A DNA stretch of 64,000 nt from Dyella sp. SG609 (GTDB lineage Bacteria > Pseudomonadota > Gammaproteobacteria > Xanthomonadales > Rhodanobacteraceae). The position numbers were made by a program, and so were the translations under genes. The notes under the pieces are model-generated. The model did no database searches, was not told where the DNA came from, and was given only the letters and a program-made list of their open reading frames with translations. Below are positions 58,301 through 64,000 of this stretch, piece after piece; positions within the stretch are counted from its first letter, which is position 1; every line of letters starts with the position of its first letter. The DNA lies in the NCBI RefSeq assembly GCF_012275375.1, contig NZ_JAAZQJ010000008.1, forward strand, positions 124,001 through 188,000, written 5' to 3'.

Positions 58301-58514
58301 TGATCTGTTCTTCCAGCGGCGTGGCGACGGTTTCGGCGATCACCTTGGGGTTGGCGCCGGGGTAGCTGGCGCGCACCACCACGGTGGGCGGCACCACTTC
58401 GGGATATTCGGAGATCGGCAGCTTGAACAGCGAAATGCCGCCCGCGATGACGATCAGTACGGAGAGGACGCCGGCCAGGATCGGCCTGTCCACGAAGAAT
58501 TGGGCGATTTTCAT
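55317..58514 (-). CDS. mexF: RND efflux pump permease, MexF-like
   Basis: This is an inner-membrane drug/proton antiporter of 1065 residues, the size of MexF. The N-terminal FVDRPILAGVLSVLIVIAGG and PISEYPEVVPPTVVVRA match MexF closely. Proton-relay aspartates lie in LAIGIVVDDAIVVVENVER. Twelve membrane helices and two large periplasmic loops are evident. It stands between the adaptor and the OprN-like gene in one operon, and would expel drugs such as chloramphenicol or quinolones in known relatives. Actual substrates are not known here. Confidence 0.95.
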   Translation of the reverse strand: MKIAQFFVDRPILAGVLSVLIVIAGGISLFKLPISEYPEVVPPTVVVRASYPGANPKVIAETVATPLEEQINGVEGMLYTSSQSTSDGAMTLTVTFALGSDLDNAQVQVQNRVAQALTKLPQEVQRLGVTTQKSSPDLTMVVHLTSPDNRYDMLYLSNYARLHIKDQLARLNGVGDVQLFGAGEYSMRVWLDPEKLASRQLTTGDVVHSIQEQNVAVAAGALNAPPGPGNAAFQLNINTQGRLVTEEDFLNIIVRTTADGGVTHLRDVARVELGSNNYALRSLLDNQPAVAIPIFARPGSNAIQISDEVRATMAELKKEFPQGVDYHIVYDPTVFVRGSIEAVVHTLFEAIALVVLVVILFLQTWRASIIPLVAVPVSLIGTFAVMYLAGFSLNALSLFGLVLAIGIVVDDAIVVVENVERHIEHGMRPKEATRQAMKEVTGPIVATALVLCAVFVPTAFISGLTGQFYRQFALTIAISTVISAFNSLTLSPALAAILLRDHDAPKDKLTVWMDKSLGWVFRPFNRVFSSGANRYVGGVKRVLRAGTVTLMVYGGLVALGFLGFAHVPTGFVPQQDKQYLVAFAQLPDAASLDRTEDVIRRMSDIALKQPGVQSAVAFPGLSINGFTNSTNSGIVFATLKPFEERRDASLSAGAISMALNQKFAGIQDAYIAVFPPPPVMGLGTIGGFRIQIEDRGDVGFEELYKQTQNLIAESRKTPTLAGLFSSYQVSVPQIDANVDREKAKAEGVDLADVYQAMQAYMGSLYVNDFNRFGRTYQVNVSADQHFRREPEDLLQLRTRNARGDAIPLGSFLTVHQGVGPDRVQHYNGYPTAEINGGPGPGFSSGQAQDAMEKLARENLPNGMSFEWTELTYQQILAGNTAVLVFPLCVLLVFLVLASLYESLTLPLAVILIVPMVLLSAISGVWLSGGDNNIFTQIGLIVLVGLACKNAILIVEFAREAQILEGMDRKQAVLEAARLRLRPILMTSIAFIMGVVPLVTSHGAGAEMRHAMGVAVFAGMLGVTFFGLIFTPLFYVIIRGWSERAAERRAERRAAKGLNTPALEEH

Positions 58515-58596
58515 CGGATCGGTCCTGAGAGTTCTTTAGGACAAGCCGGCCCCGAAGGCGCGTGTTCCACGCGCCTGGCGATGCCGTTCGTTCCAT

Positions 58597-58620
58597 CCCC
58601 GCGCCGGGTTCGGCGCGGGG
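58597..58620 (-). repeat. Intercistronic hairpin between adaptor and permease
   Basis: CCCCGCGCCG-GGTT-CGGCGCGGGG is a 10-bp perfect stem in the 119-bp gap between the mexE-like stop and mexF-like start. It could attenuate or protect the mRNA and adjust subunit ratio. No T-run follows. Confidence 0.6.
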
Positions 58621-58633
58621 CCATGTCCATCGA

Positions 58634-59824
58634 TTAGTGCTGCGCGGCAACCTTGTTGCTGCCGCCGCCGCCGAGGGCGAGCTGCTTGTCCGGGTCGAGG
58701 CTGCGGGTTTCCATCGCTACCTTGGTGGCGTTGACCTCGGCGCCGGGGCGCACGTGCTGCAGGCCGTTGACCACCACCACGTCGTCCTTGTTCAGGCCTT
58801 CCTCGACCACGCGCAGGCCGTCGAGCAGCGGGCCGGTGACGACGCGGCGGTATTCCACCTTGCGGTCCTTCAGCACCAGCACGTACTTGTTGCCGAGGTC
58901 CGAAGCCACCGCGCGGTCGTCGATCAGGGCGCGCGGGCGCTGGCTGTCGCTGCGCAGCTGCACGCGCACGTACAGGCCGGGGGTGTAGCTGCCGTCGGCG
59001 TTGTCGAACACCGCGCGCAGGCGGATCGTGCCGGAGCCGGCGCGCAGCTGGTTGTCGACGAAGTCGATGCGGCCGGCGTGCGGGAAGCCCTGCTCGTTGG
59101 ACAGCGCCATGGCGACCTTCGGCGCCACGCCGCGCTCGCGGCGCAGCTGCTCGAGCTTCAGATAGCTGTGCTCGTCGACGTCGAAGTAGGCGTAGACCGG
59201 GTTCACGCTGACCACGCTGGTCAGCACGTCATTGCTGGTGACCAGGTTGCCGGGCGTGATCAGGGCATTGCTGACGCGGCCGTCGACCGGCGCGCGCACC
59301 TCGGTGAAGCCGAGGTTGAGCTTGGCGGCGTCCAGCGCGGCGCTGGTGGAGGCCAGCTGCGCCTTGGCGCTCTGCGCGGCCGTGCTGAGGCGGTCGCCTT
59401 CCTCGCGCGAAATGGCGTGCTGCTCCAGCAGGCGCTGGCCGCGGGCGGCATTGGCGTCGGCCAGGGTCAGCTCCGAACGGGCCTGGCTGAGATTGGCCTG
59501 CAGCCGGTCCACTTCGGCCTGGTAGGGGCGCGGGTCGATGCGGAACAGCAGCTGGCCCTTCTTGACCAGGGCGCCCTCGGTGAAATGCACCGAGTCCACA
59601 TAGCCGCTCACGCGCGGCCGCAGCTGGATGGTGTCCACCGCCTGCAGGCGGCCGGTGAACTCGTTGGAATCGTTGACCGCGCGCACCAGCACCTGGGCGA
59701 CGGTCACTTCCGGCGGCCCGCCGGCGGCGGCCTGGGCGTGGGTTTCGCCGCGGCTGCCGAGCACCGCCCAGCTGCCGGCCACGGCAACCACGGCGAGGGT
59801 GGCGAAGATCCATCGTTTCTTCAT
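58634..59824 (-). CDS. mexE: RND efflux periplasmic adaptor, MexE-like
   Basis: The protein has 396 residues. An N-terminal membrane anchor/signal (IFATLAVVAVAGSWAVLGS) has no lipobox. The body shows lipoyl and hairpin pieces (GRLQAVDTIQLRPRVSGYVD, then VDRLQANLSQARSELTLADA). It is the first gene of the operon and lies right behind a palindrome at 59845-59858. It links the permease to the outer-membrane channel. Confidence 0.93.
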   Translation of the reverse strand: MKKRWIFATLAVVAVAGSWAVLGSRGETHAQAAAGGPPEVTVAQVLVRAVNDSNEFTGRLQAVDTIQLRPRVSGYVDSVHFTEGALVKKGQLLFRIDPRPYQAEVDRLQANLSQARSELTLADANAARGQRLLEQHAISREEGDRLSTAAQSAKAQLASTSAALDAAKLNLGFTEVRAPVDGRVSNALITPGNLVTSNDVLTSVVSVNPVYAYFDVDEHSYLKLEQLRRERGVAPKVAMALSNEQGFPHAGRIDFVDNQLRAGSGTIRLRAVFDNADGSYTPGLYVRVQLRSDSQRPRALIDDRAVASDLGNKYVLVLKDRKVEYRRVVTGPLLDGLRVVEEGLNKDDVVVVNGLQHVRPGAEVNATKVAMETRSLDPDKQLALGGGGSNKVAAQH

Positions 59825-59844
59825 GATGCGCTCCGAGAATTAGT

Positions 59845-59858
59845 GAACCGATCGGTTC
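59845..59858. promoter_or_regulatory. Efflux-operon palindrome with TetR-like core
   Basis: GAACCGATCGGTTC is a perfect 14-bp palindrome 21 bp before the mexE-like start. Its centre ACCGATCGGT is identical to the core of the two TetR operators at 43741 and 43775. A degenerate relative TACCTTCCGGTT lies near 59888. Confidence 0.7.
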
Positions 59859-59929
59859 AAACCGTTCGAGGCGCGAGAGAATAGGTGTACCTTCCGGTTT
59901 AGAAAATCCCTCCCTTGTGCAATGCAGTA

Positions 59930-59944
59930 GTGACTGTCAGTCAC
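59930..59944. promoter_or_regulatory. Inverted repeat upstream of lysR-type gene
   Basis: GTGACTG-T-CAGTCAC is a perfect repeat with 7-bp arms, 23 bp before the LysR start. It fits an autoregulatory site or a shared site in the divergent promoter. Confidence 0.55.
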
Positions 59945-59966
59945 GAATGGGCGCAGAATCGACGCT

Positions 59967-60926
59967 ATGGAAGACTTTGCCGCAATATCCGCCTTCGTTC
60001 GCGTGGTCGAGGCCAAGAGCTTCGCCGCCGCCGCCTCCCAGCTCGGCATGACCCCCTCCGGCGTCAGCCGGGCGGTGTCCCGCCTGGAGGAGCGCCTCGG
60101 CGCCCGGCTGCTGTTCCGTTCGACCCGTTCGCTGCGGTTGACCGACGATGGCGCCGCGTTTCACGCACGTTGCAAGGAAATCCTTGCCGATCTGGCCGAA
60201 GCCACCGAGGCCCTGAACTATGCCACCCGCAAGCCCACCGGCCGCCTGCGCGTGGGTATTTCGCTGGCCGTCGGCCGCGCCGCCGTAATCCCCCGCCTGG
60301 ACGAATTCGAGCGCCGCTACCCGGATATCCGCCTGGAACTGTCCATGAGCGACAGCCCGGCCGACCTCAACGAAGAAGGTATCGACTGCGCCATCCGCGT
60401 CGGCGAGCTGGAGGATTCCAGCCTGATCGCCCGCAAGATCGGCTACCTGCGCAACGTGGTCTGCGCCTCGCCCGAGTACCTGGCCAAGTACGGTGCGCCG
60501 CGCAGCATCGAGGACCTCAAGCAGCACCGCATCATCAACTACGTCTATCCCAACCGCCGCCCGCGCCAGTGGCAGTTCGACACGCCCAGCGGCCAGGTCG
60601 GCGTGGACGTCGATGCACACCTGCTGATCAATGACGGCGAGTCGGTGATCCAGGCCGCCGCCGCGGGCCTGGGCATCACCCAGGCCCCCCACATGCTGCT
60701 GTGCTGCATGCTCGACAAGGGCATGCTCGAGCTGGTCATGACCGACACCATCTCCACCGGCAAGCCGGTGTGGATCGTGTACCCGCAGAAGAAGCACCTG
60801 TCGGCGCGCGTGCAGGCCTTCATCGAATGGGTGCGCGAGCTGTTCGACCGCACCAACGAGCCGGGCTACAAGAAGGCGCCGGTAGCGGGGAAGGTGGAAG
60901 CGCCGGAACGCTTGAGCGCCGCCTAA
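59967..60926 (+). CDS. LysR-family regulator, divergent from efflux operon
   Basis: The protein has 319 residues: helix-turn-helix at the N-terminus (VVEAKSFAAAASQLGMTPSG, then VSRAVSRLEERLGA) and a substrate-binding domain of two lobes. In Pseudomonas, MexEF-OprN is activated by the LysR-type MexT, so a similar activator role is reasonable, but the family is broad. The ATG at 59967 starts with the conserved MEDFAAISAFVRVVE. Confidence 0.93.
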   Translation: MEDFAAISAFVRVVEAKSFAAAASQLGMTPSGVSRAVSRLEERLGARLLFRSTRSLRLTDDGAAFHARCKEILADLAEATEALNYATRKPTGRLRVGISLAVGRAAVIPRLDEFERRYPDIRLELSMSDSPADLNEEGIDCAIRVGELEDSSLIARKIGYLRNVVCASPEYLAKYGAPRSIEDLKQHRIINYVYPNRRPRQWQFDTPSGQVGVDVDAHLLINDGESVIQAAAAGLGITQAPHMLLCCMLDKGMLELVMTDTISTGKPVWIVYPQKKHLSARVQAFIEWVRELFDRTNEPGYKKAPVAGKVEAPERLSAA

Positions 60927-60931
60927 GTCGT

Positions 60932-60949
60932 TGAAGCCCCGCGGCTTCA
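60932..60949. terminator. Hairpin after lysR-type gene
   Basis: TGAAGCC-CCGC-GGCTTCA is a 7-bp stem with a 4-base loop directly after the stop. It lacks a T-run, so it is a weak or Rho-assisted terminator. Confidence 0.5.
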
Positions 60950-60993
60950 TAAATCTTCATCCGGCCTTCCGGCGCTTCATTCGCCGCCGCGCT

Positions 60994-61024
60994 GGACTCC
61001 ATGGGCACCTCAACCATGGAGTCC
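60994..61024 (+). promoter_or_regulatory. Hairpin sequestering the ribosome-binding site of the serine hydrolase
   Basis: GGACTCCATGG pairs perfectly with CCATGGAGTCC (11 bp, 9-base loop). The Shine-Dalgarno GGAG lies inside the right arm (61018-61021), 7 bases before the ATG at 61029. The mRNA therefore hides its ribosome-binding site unless the stem is opened. Confidence 0.6.
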
Positions 61025-61028
61025 GACC

Positions 61029-62159
61029 ATGCACCATCCCAGGCCTTACCTGCTCGCCGCCCTGCTCGCGGCCTGTTCGCTGTCCCTGTCCGCGGCCGGG
61101 TACCGCGCTCCTGACGCGCATGACGATGGCTGGCCCGTCGCCGATGCCCGCGCCGGACACATCGACACCACCCCGTTCGCCGCGCTTGAGGGCAAGATCG
61201 CCGACGGCAGCTTCAAGAACATCACCAGCGTCCTGGTCGCCCGCGACGGCAAGCTGGTCTATGAGCATTACTTCAACGGCAGCGACGCCGGGCATCTCAA
61301 CGACGTGCGCTCGGCCAGCAAGAGCGTCACCGCGCTGCTGGCCGGCGCAGCCATCGATCGCGGCCTGATCCCCGGCGTGCAGGCCAAGGTCTACGGCTTC
61401 TTTCCGGACAAGCAGCCGGTGCAGCACGCCGACCCGCGCAAGCAGGCGATCACGCTGGAAGACCTGCTGACCATGAGTTCGCTGTGGGAATGCAACGACG
61501 AGAACGAGTTCTCCGCCGGCAACGAGGAGCGCATGTACGTCAGCGAAGACTGGCTGCAGTTCGCGCTGGACCTGCCCATCAAGGGCTTCGCGCCATGGAT
61601 GGCCAAGCCGGCAGACAGCCCGCACGGCCGCGCGTTCTCCTACTGCACGGCTGGCGCCTTCGTCTCCGGCGCGGTGGTGGAGCGCGCCGCGCGCATGCCG
61701 CTGTCGCGCTTCGCCGCCGACGCGCTGGAAAAGCCGCTGGGCATCGAGCACGTGCAATGGAATGCCTCGCCGCTGGGCATCGGCATGGGCGGCGGCGGCA
61801 CCCGCTACCGCAGCCGCGACCTGGCCAAGCTCGGCCAGCTGGCCTTGGATGACGGGCGCTGGCACGGCAGGCAGGTCATCTCCGCGGCGTGGATCCACGC
61901 CATGCTGACCGTGCATGCGCAAGCGCGCGACGACGCCGACTACGGCTACCTGTGGTGGTGCTTCCGCAAGCCGGTCACCGGCATCGACGAACCGGTATGG
62001 GCAATGAGCGGCAATGGCGGCAACTACGTGTTCGTGGTGCCGTCGCGGCGGCTGGTCGCGGTGGTCACCAGCACGGCCTACAACCAGCGCTATGCGCATC
62101 CGCAGTCGCAGGAAATCCTGCGCGAATATCTGCTGAAGGCGGTGTCCGGCGCACGCTGA
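61029..62159 (+). CDS. Serine hydrolase, beta-lactamase/penicillin-binding-like
   Basis: The protein has 376 residues with a signal containing lipobox LAAC (Cys16), so a lipoprotein is possible. The catalytic SxxK is S95-A-S-K98. The YxN-like motif is changed to YCTAG (Y205), and a GNGG motif follows near the C-terminus. The fold is that of class C-type/esterase relatives. Its role could be cell-wall or ester hydrolysis. A hairpin covers its ribosome-binding site. Confidence 0.87.
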   Translation: MHHPRPYLLAALLAACSLSLSAAGYRAPDAHDDGWPVADARAGHIDTTPFAALEGKIADGSFKNITSVLVARDGKLVYEHYFNGSDAGHLNDVRSASKSVTALLAGAAIDRGLIPGVQAKVYGFFPDKQPVQHADPRKQAITLEDLLTMSSLWECNDENEFSAGNEERMYVSEDWLQFALDLPIKGFAPWMAKPADSPHGRAFSYCTAGAFVSGAVVERAARMPLSRFAADALEKPLGIEHVQWNASPLGIGMGGGGTRYRSRDLAKLGQLALDDGRWHGRQVISAAWIHAMLTVHAQARDDADYGYLWWCFRKPVTGIDEPVWAMSGNGGNYVFVVPSRRLVAVVTSTAYNQRYAHPQSQEILREYLLKAVSGAR

Positions 62160-62171
62160 CGCGCACACCCG

Positions 62172-62189
62172 GGTTACTGAAAAGTAACC
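62172..62189. promoter_or_regulatory. HxlR-type operator candidate
   Basis: GGTTACT-GAAA-AGTAACC is a perfect 7-bp inverted repeat 117 bp before the SnoaL-like gene. TACT/AGTA half-sites are typical of HxlR/YodB regulators, and one is encoded just downstream of that gene. Confidence 0.55.
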
Positions 62190-62305
62190 AATTTACAGCG
62201 TGCTCCGGCGCGCTCAGACTGATGCCTCGCTTATCGACGGAATCTTCCCGGTGGCTCCTTCAGGAGCCGCCGACGTCGATTCACACCCACCAGGAGGCAC
62301 GCATC

Positions 62306-62890
62306 ATGACGACCCGAAAGACCGCATTTGCCCTGGCGCTCGGCGCGGGCCTCGCCCTCGGCGGGCTGGCGGCGGCACAGGCCGCGGAGCAGGATCACTG
62401 GCCGGCCAGCAAGAACGGCCAGGCGGTGCCGAAGGTGGCCGGCATGCCGGCCGAACTGGCGAAGAACCTGGCCAACTTCGACGACCTGGATTTCCGCGTC
62501 TATACCAGCCAGCAGTGGGAAAACCTGCACAAGAGCCATGGCCAGGACATCGTCGTGCACTACCCCGACGGCCACACCACCAAGGGCATCCCGGACCACA
62601 TCAAGGAACTGCAATTCATGTGGACCTGGGCGCCGGACAACCGCATCACCGAACACCCGGTGCGCTTCGGCACCGCCGATGCGCAATGGACGGCGGTGAT
62701 GGGCTTCCTCGATGGCACTTTCACCAAGCCGATGGTGCTGGCCGACGGCACCGTGATCCAGCCGACCGGCAAGGCCTACCACCTGCCGATGGCAACGCTG
62801 GGGCACTGGAACAAGCAGGGCACGATGGACGAGGAATATCTGTTCTGGGACAACGCAACCCTGCTGAAGCAGATCGGCGTGGGCAAGTAA
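62306..62890 (+). CDS. Secreted SnoaL/ester-cyclase-like protein
   Basis: The protein has 194 residues. A signal peptide ends at A27 (GGLAAAQAA). The mature part has the NTF2-like fold of polyketide-cyclase-type SnoaL proteins: VYTSQQWENLHKSHGQDIVV, then HYPDGHTTKGIPDHIKELQF. ATG 62306 has a strong AGGAGG. The reaction is unknown, and export of this fold is notable. HxlR regulation is suggested by the neighbouring gene and operator. Confidence 0.82.
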   Translation: MTTRKTAFALALGAGLALGGLAAAQAAEQDHWPASKNGQAVPKVAGMPAELAKNLANFDDLDFRVYTSQQWENLHKSHGQDIVVHYPDGHTTKGIPDHIKELQFMWTWAPDNRITEHPVRFGTADAQWTAVMGFLDGTFTKPMVLADGTVIQPTGKAYHLPMATLGHWNKQGTMDEEYLFWDNATLLKQIGVGK

Positions 62891-62954
62891 TCCCGTCGAC
62901 ATTCGTACGGGCCGGCGATTGGCGCCAGCCCGGCGAGCTTCCATACTCGCGCTC

Positions 62955-63272
62955 ATGGCCACCGACCCTTTGAACATCTGCGCCGCCGAAGTGGTGCTGC
63001 GCGTTCTGCGCGGACGCTGGGCCATGACCATCCTGATGACGCTGGCCGAACGCGGCCCCGTGCATTTCGGCGCGATGGAGCGCTCGATCAAGGGCGTCTC
63101 CGCCAAGGTGCTGTCGGAACAGCTGCGCTATCTGCGGAATGCGGGTGTGGTAAGCCGCAGTTCGTCCGCGCAGCGGCGCGAGGTCTATTACGAACTCACG
63201 CCGCGCGGCCAGGAACTGACACTCGCGCTCGATGCGATCAACGACCTGGCGCGCCGCTGGCCCGACCTGTAG
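62955..63272 (+). CDS. HxlR-family transcriptional regulator
   Basis: The protein has 105 residues with a winged helix (LRVLRGRWAMTILMTLAERG, then HFGAMERSIKGVSAKVLSEQL) and the HxlR pattern VYYELTPRGQEL. ATG 62955 is chosen over an upstream TTG at 62919. Family members often sense electrophiles or aldehydes through a cysteine near the N-terminus; here the Cys in LNICAAEV fits. It probably regulates the SnoaL-like gene upstream. Confidence 0.9.
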   Translation: MATDPLNICAAEVVLRVLRGRWAMTILMTLAERGPVHFGAMERSIKGVSAKVLSEQLRYLRNAGVVSRSSSAQRREVYYELTPRGQELTLALDAINDLARRWPDL

Positions 63273-63275
63273 CGC

Positions 63276-64000
63276 TCAATGCGTGTCGTGCAGGTCCGCC
63301 GGGCGCCAGTCCGCAGCCAATACCTGGGCGCGCTGCGCGGCGACGCGCCGGCTCAGCGTGTCGATCGAGGCGGCGTAGGCCGGATCGCTGGCAAGGCCGC
63401 GCCATAGGGGCGAAGTCTGCAGATAGGCGCGGTCGCTGTAGCCGCCCTGCACGGCCGCATCCACCGAACGCAGCGCGTCGGCATGCCGTCCGCGCGCATC
63501 CTGCAGCAGGGCCAGTTCGAGATAGTCGCCGGGATAGCTCGCGCCGCCCAGGAACTGGCGCTGCATCTGCGCGATGCGCTCGTCCAGCCACGCCGGCGCG
63601 GGCGATGCCGCGCCATACAACGCCGTCAGCGTGATGGGCAGGCTCATCTGCGGACGCAGCTGCCGTGCCTGCTCGAAGGCGTGGCGGGCACCGTCGCGGT
63701 CGCCGCGCAGCAAGGCGAGTTCGCCGCCAAGCACATAAAGATCGACGTGTGGGGTATTGCGCGCGAGCGCCTGATCCAGCGCTTCCTGCGCCTCCTTGAA
63801 GCGCCCCTGCAAGAACAGATGCCGCGGCCAGGCGATATTGGAGAACACATTGTCCGGATAGAGCTGGAAGCTCTCGCGATAGCGCCGCTCCGCCGCGTCG
63901 GTGAAGCCCAGCAGCTCCAGCTCGCGCGCCACCTGCACGTCGCGGAAGCGCACGCGCGCCGGATCGCCGTGCATCTGCAGGTTGGCATGCAGCGCTTCGG
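63276..64000 (-). CDS. TPR-repeat protein, C-terminal part (cut by window end)
   Basis: The frame stays open to the window edge, so at least 241 residues are visible and the N-terminus is missing. Helical repeat units such as ERRYRESFQLYPDNVFSN, EAQEALDQALARNTPHVD and DGARHAFEQARQLRPQMS show a TPR-like scaffold. The full gene might be a winged-helix/TPR regulator, but only the repeats are seen. It converges on the HxlR gene with a 3-bp gap. Confidence 0.8.
   Translation of the reverse strand, partial: EALHANLQMHGDPARVRFRDVQVARELELLGFTDAAERRYRESFQLYPDNVFSNIAWPRHLFLQGRFKEAQEALDQALARNTPHVDLYVLGGELALLRGDRDGARHAFEQARQLRPQMSLPITLTALYGAASPAPAWLDERIAQMQRQFLGGASYPGDYLELALLQDARGRHADALRSVDAAVQGGYSDRAYLQTSPLWRGLASDPAYAASIDTLSRRVAAQRAQVLAADWRPADLHDTH

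Noticed and set aside
58560-58575. Third parS-like site (GTGTTCCACGCG)
   Set aside because: Only the left half matches parS; the right half GCGCC departs from GTGGAACA.
55320-58637. Plus-strand open frame of 1105 codons opposite the RND permease
   Set aside because: The His/Gln-rich composition and exact mirroring of mexF show it is an antisense shadow.

Overview
The window is about 64 kb of GC-rich DNA from the chromosomal replication-origin region of a gammaproteobacterium of the Xanthomonadales. The gene order dnaN-recF-gyrB-(TPR gene)-tonB-exbB-exbD1-exbD2-pdxJ is characteristic of that order. GyrB character, the MexF-like pump and Xanthomonadaceae-type REP palindromes fit a Rhodanobacteraceae member (Dyella/Rhodanobacter/Frateuria-like). 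The genus is inferred, not proven. No rRNA, tRNA or CRISPR array was found.

Region 1 (1-9.8 kb) is the conserved origin-proximal core: the 3' end of dnaN, recF (carrying two perfect parS-like palindromes inside its coding sequence), gyrB, a secreted TPR protein, the TonB-ExbB-ExbD1-ExbD2 energy transducer, pdxJ and a phosphopantetheinyl transferase. Region 2 (9.8-19.5 kb) is an acetate/carboxylate module: a CrbS-type transporter-kinase hybrid, the CrbR response regulator, acetyl-CoA synthetase, a DcaP-like porin and an MHS-family permease. A palindromic motif in the acs/porin promoter region recurs upstream of the TPR gene. Region 3 (19.5-26.4 kb) holds a small membrane protein, a membrane-embedded patatin, two tandem PA0069-type radical SAM proteins and a lower-GC hipBA toxin-antitoxin island.

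Region 4 (26.4-41.8 kb) mixes housekeeping and accessory genes: S9 peptidase, patatin lipoprotein, Fe(II)/2OG hydroxylase, fructose-bisphosphatase, a VOC/DJ-1/GFA/WYL group, a lytic transglycosylase, a translationally coupled ParB-like/SulP/DUF885 operon, a RES-Xre toxin-antitoxin pair, and phenylalanine hydroxylase. Region 5 (41.8-53.1 kb) has an Lrp-type regulator divergent from phhA, an MFS exporter facing its TetR repressor across two copies of one operator, acyltransferase and hydrolase genes, an AAA ATPase with a 2OG oxygenase, a PQQ-type dehydrogenase, and an overlapping envelope operon (DUF883-YqjE-unknown-AI-2E).

Region 6 (53.1-64 kb) encodes a MexEF-OprN-like RND efflux operon with an SDR oxidoreductase, divergent from a LysR regulator. 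It is followed by a serine hydrolase whose ribosome-binding site lies in a hairpin, a secreted SnoaL-like protein next to an HxlR regulator, and a TPR protein cut by the window end. The main observations to follow up are the parS pair in recF, the CrbR-candidate motif, the shared ACCGATCGGT operator core at two efflux loci, the RBS hairpin, and the operator candidates of the two toxin-antitoxin modules.
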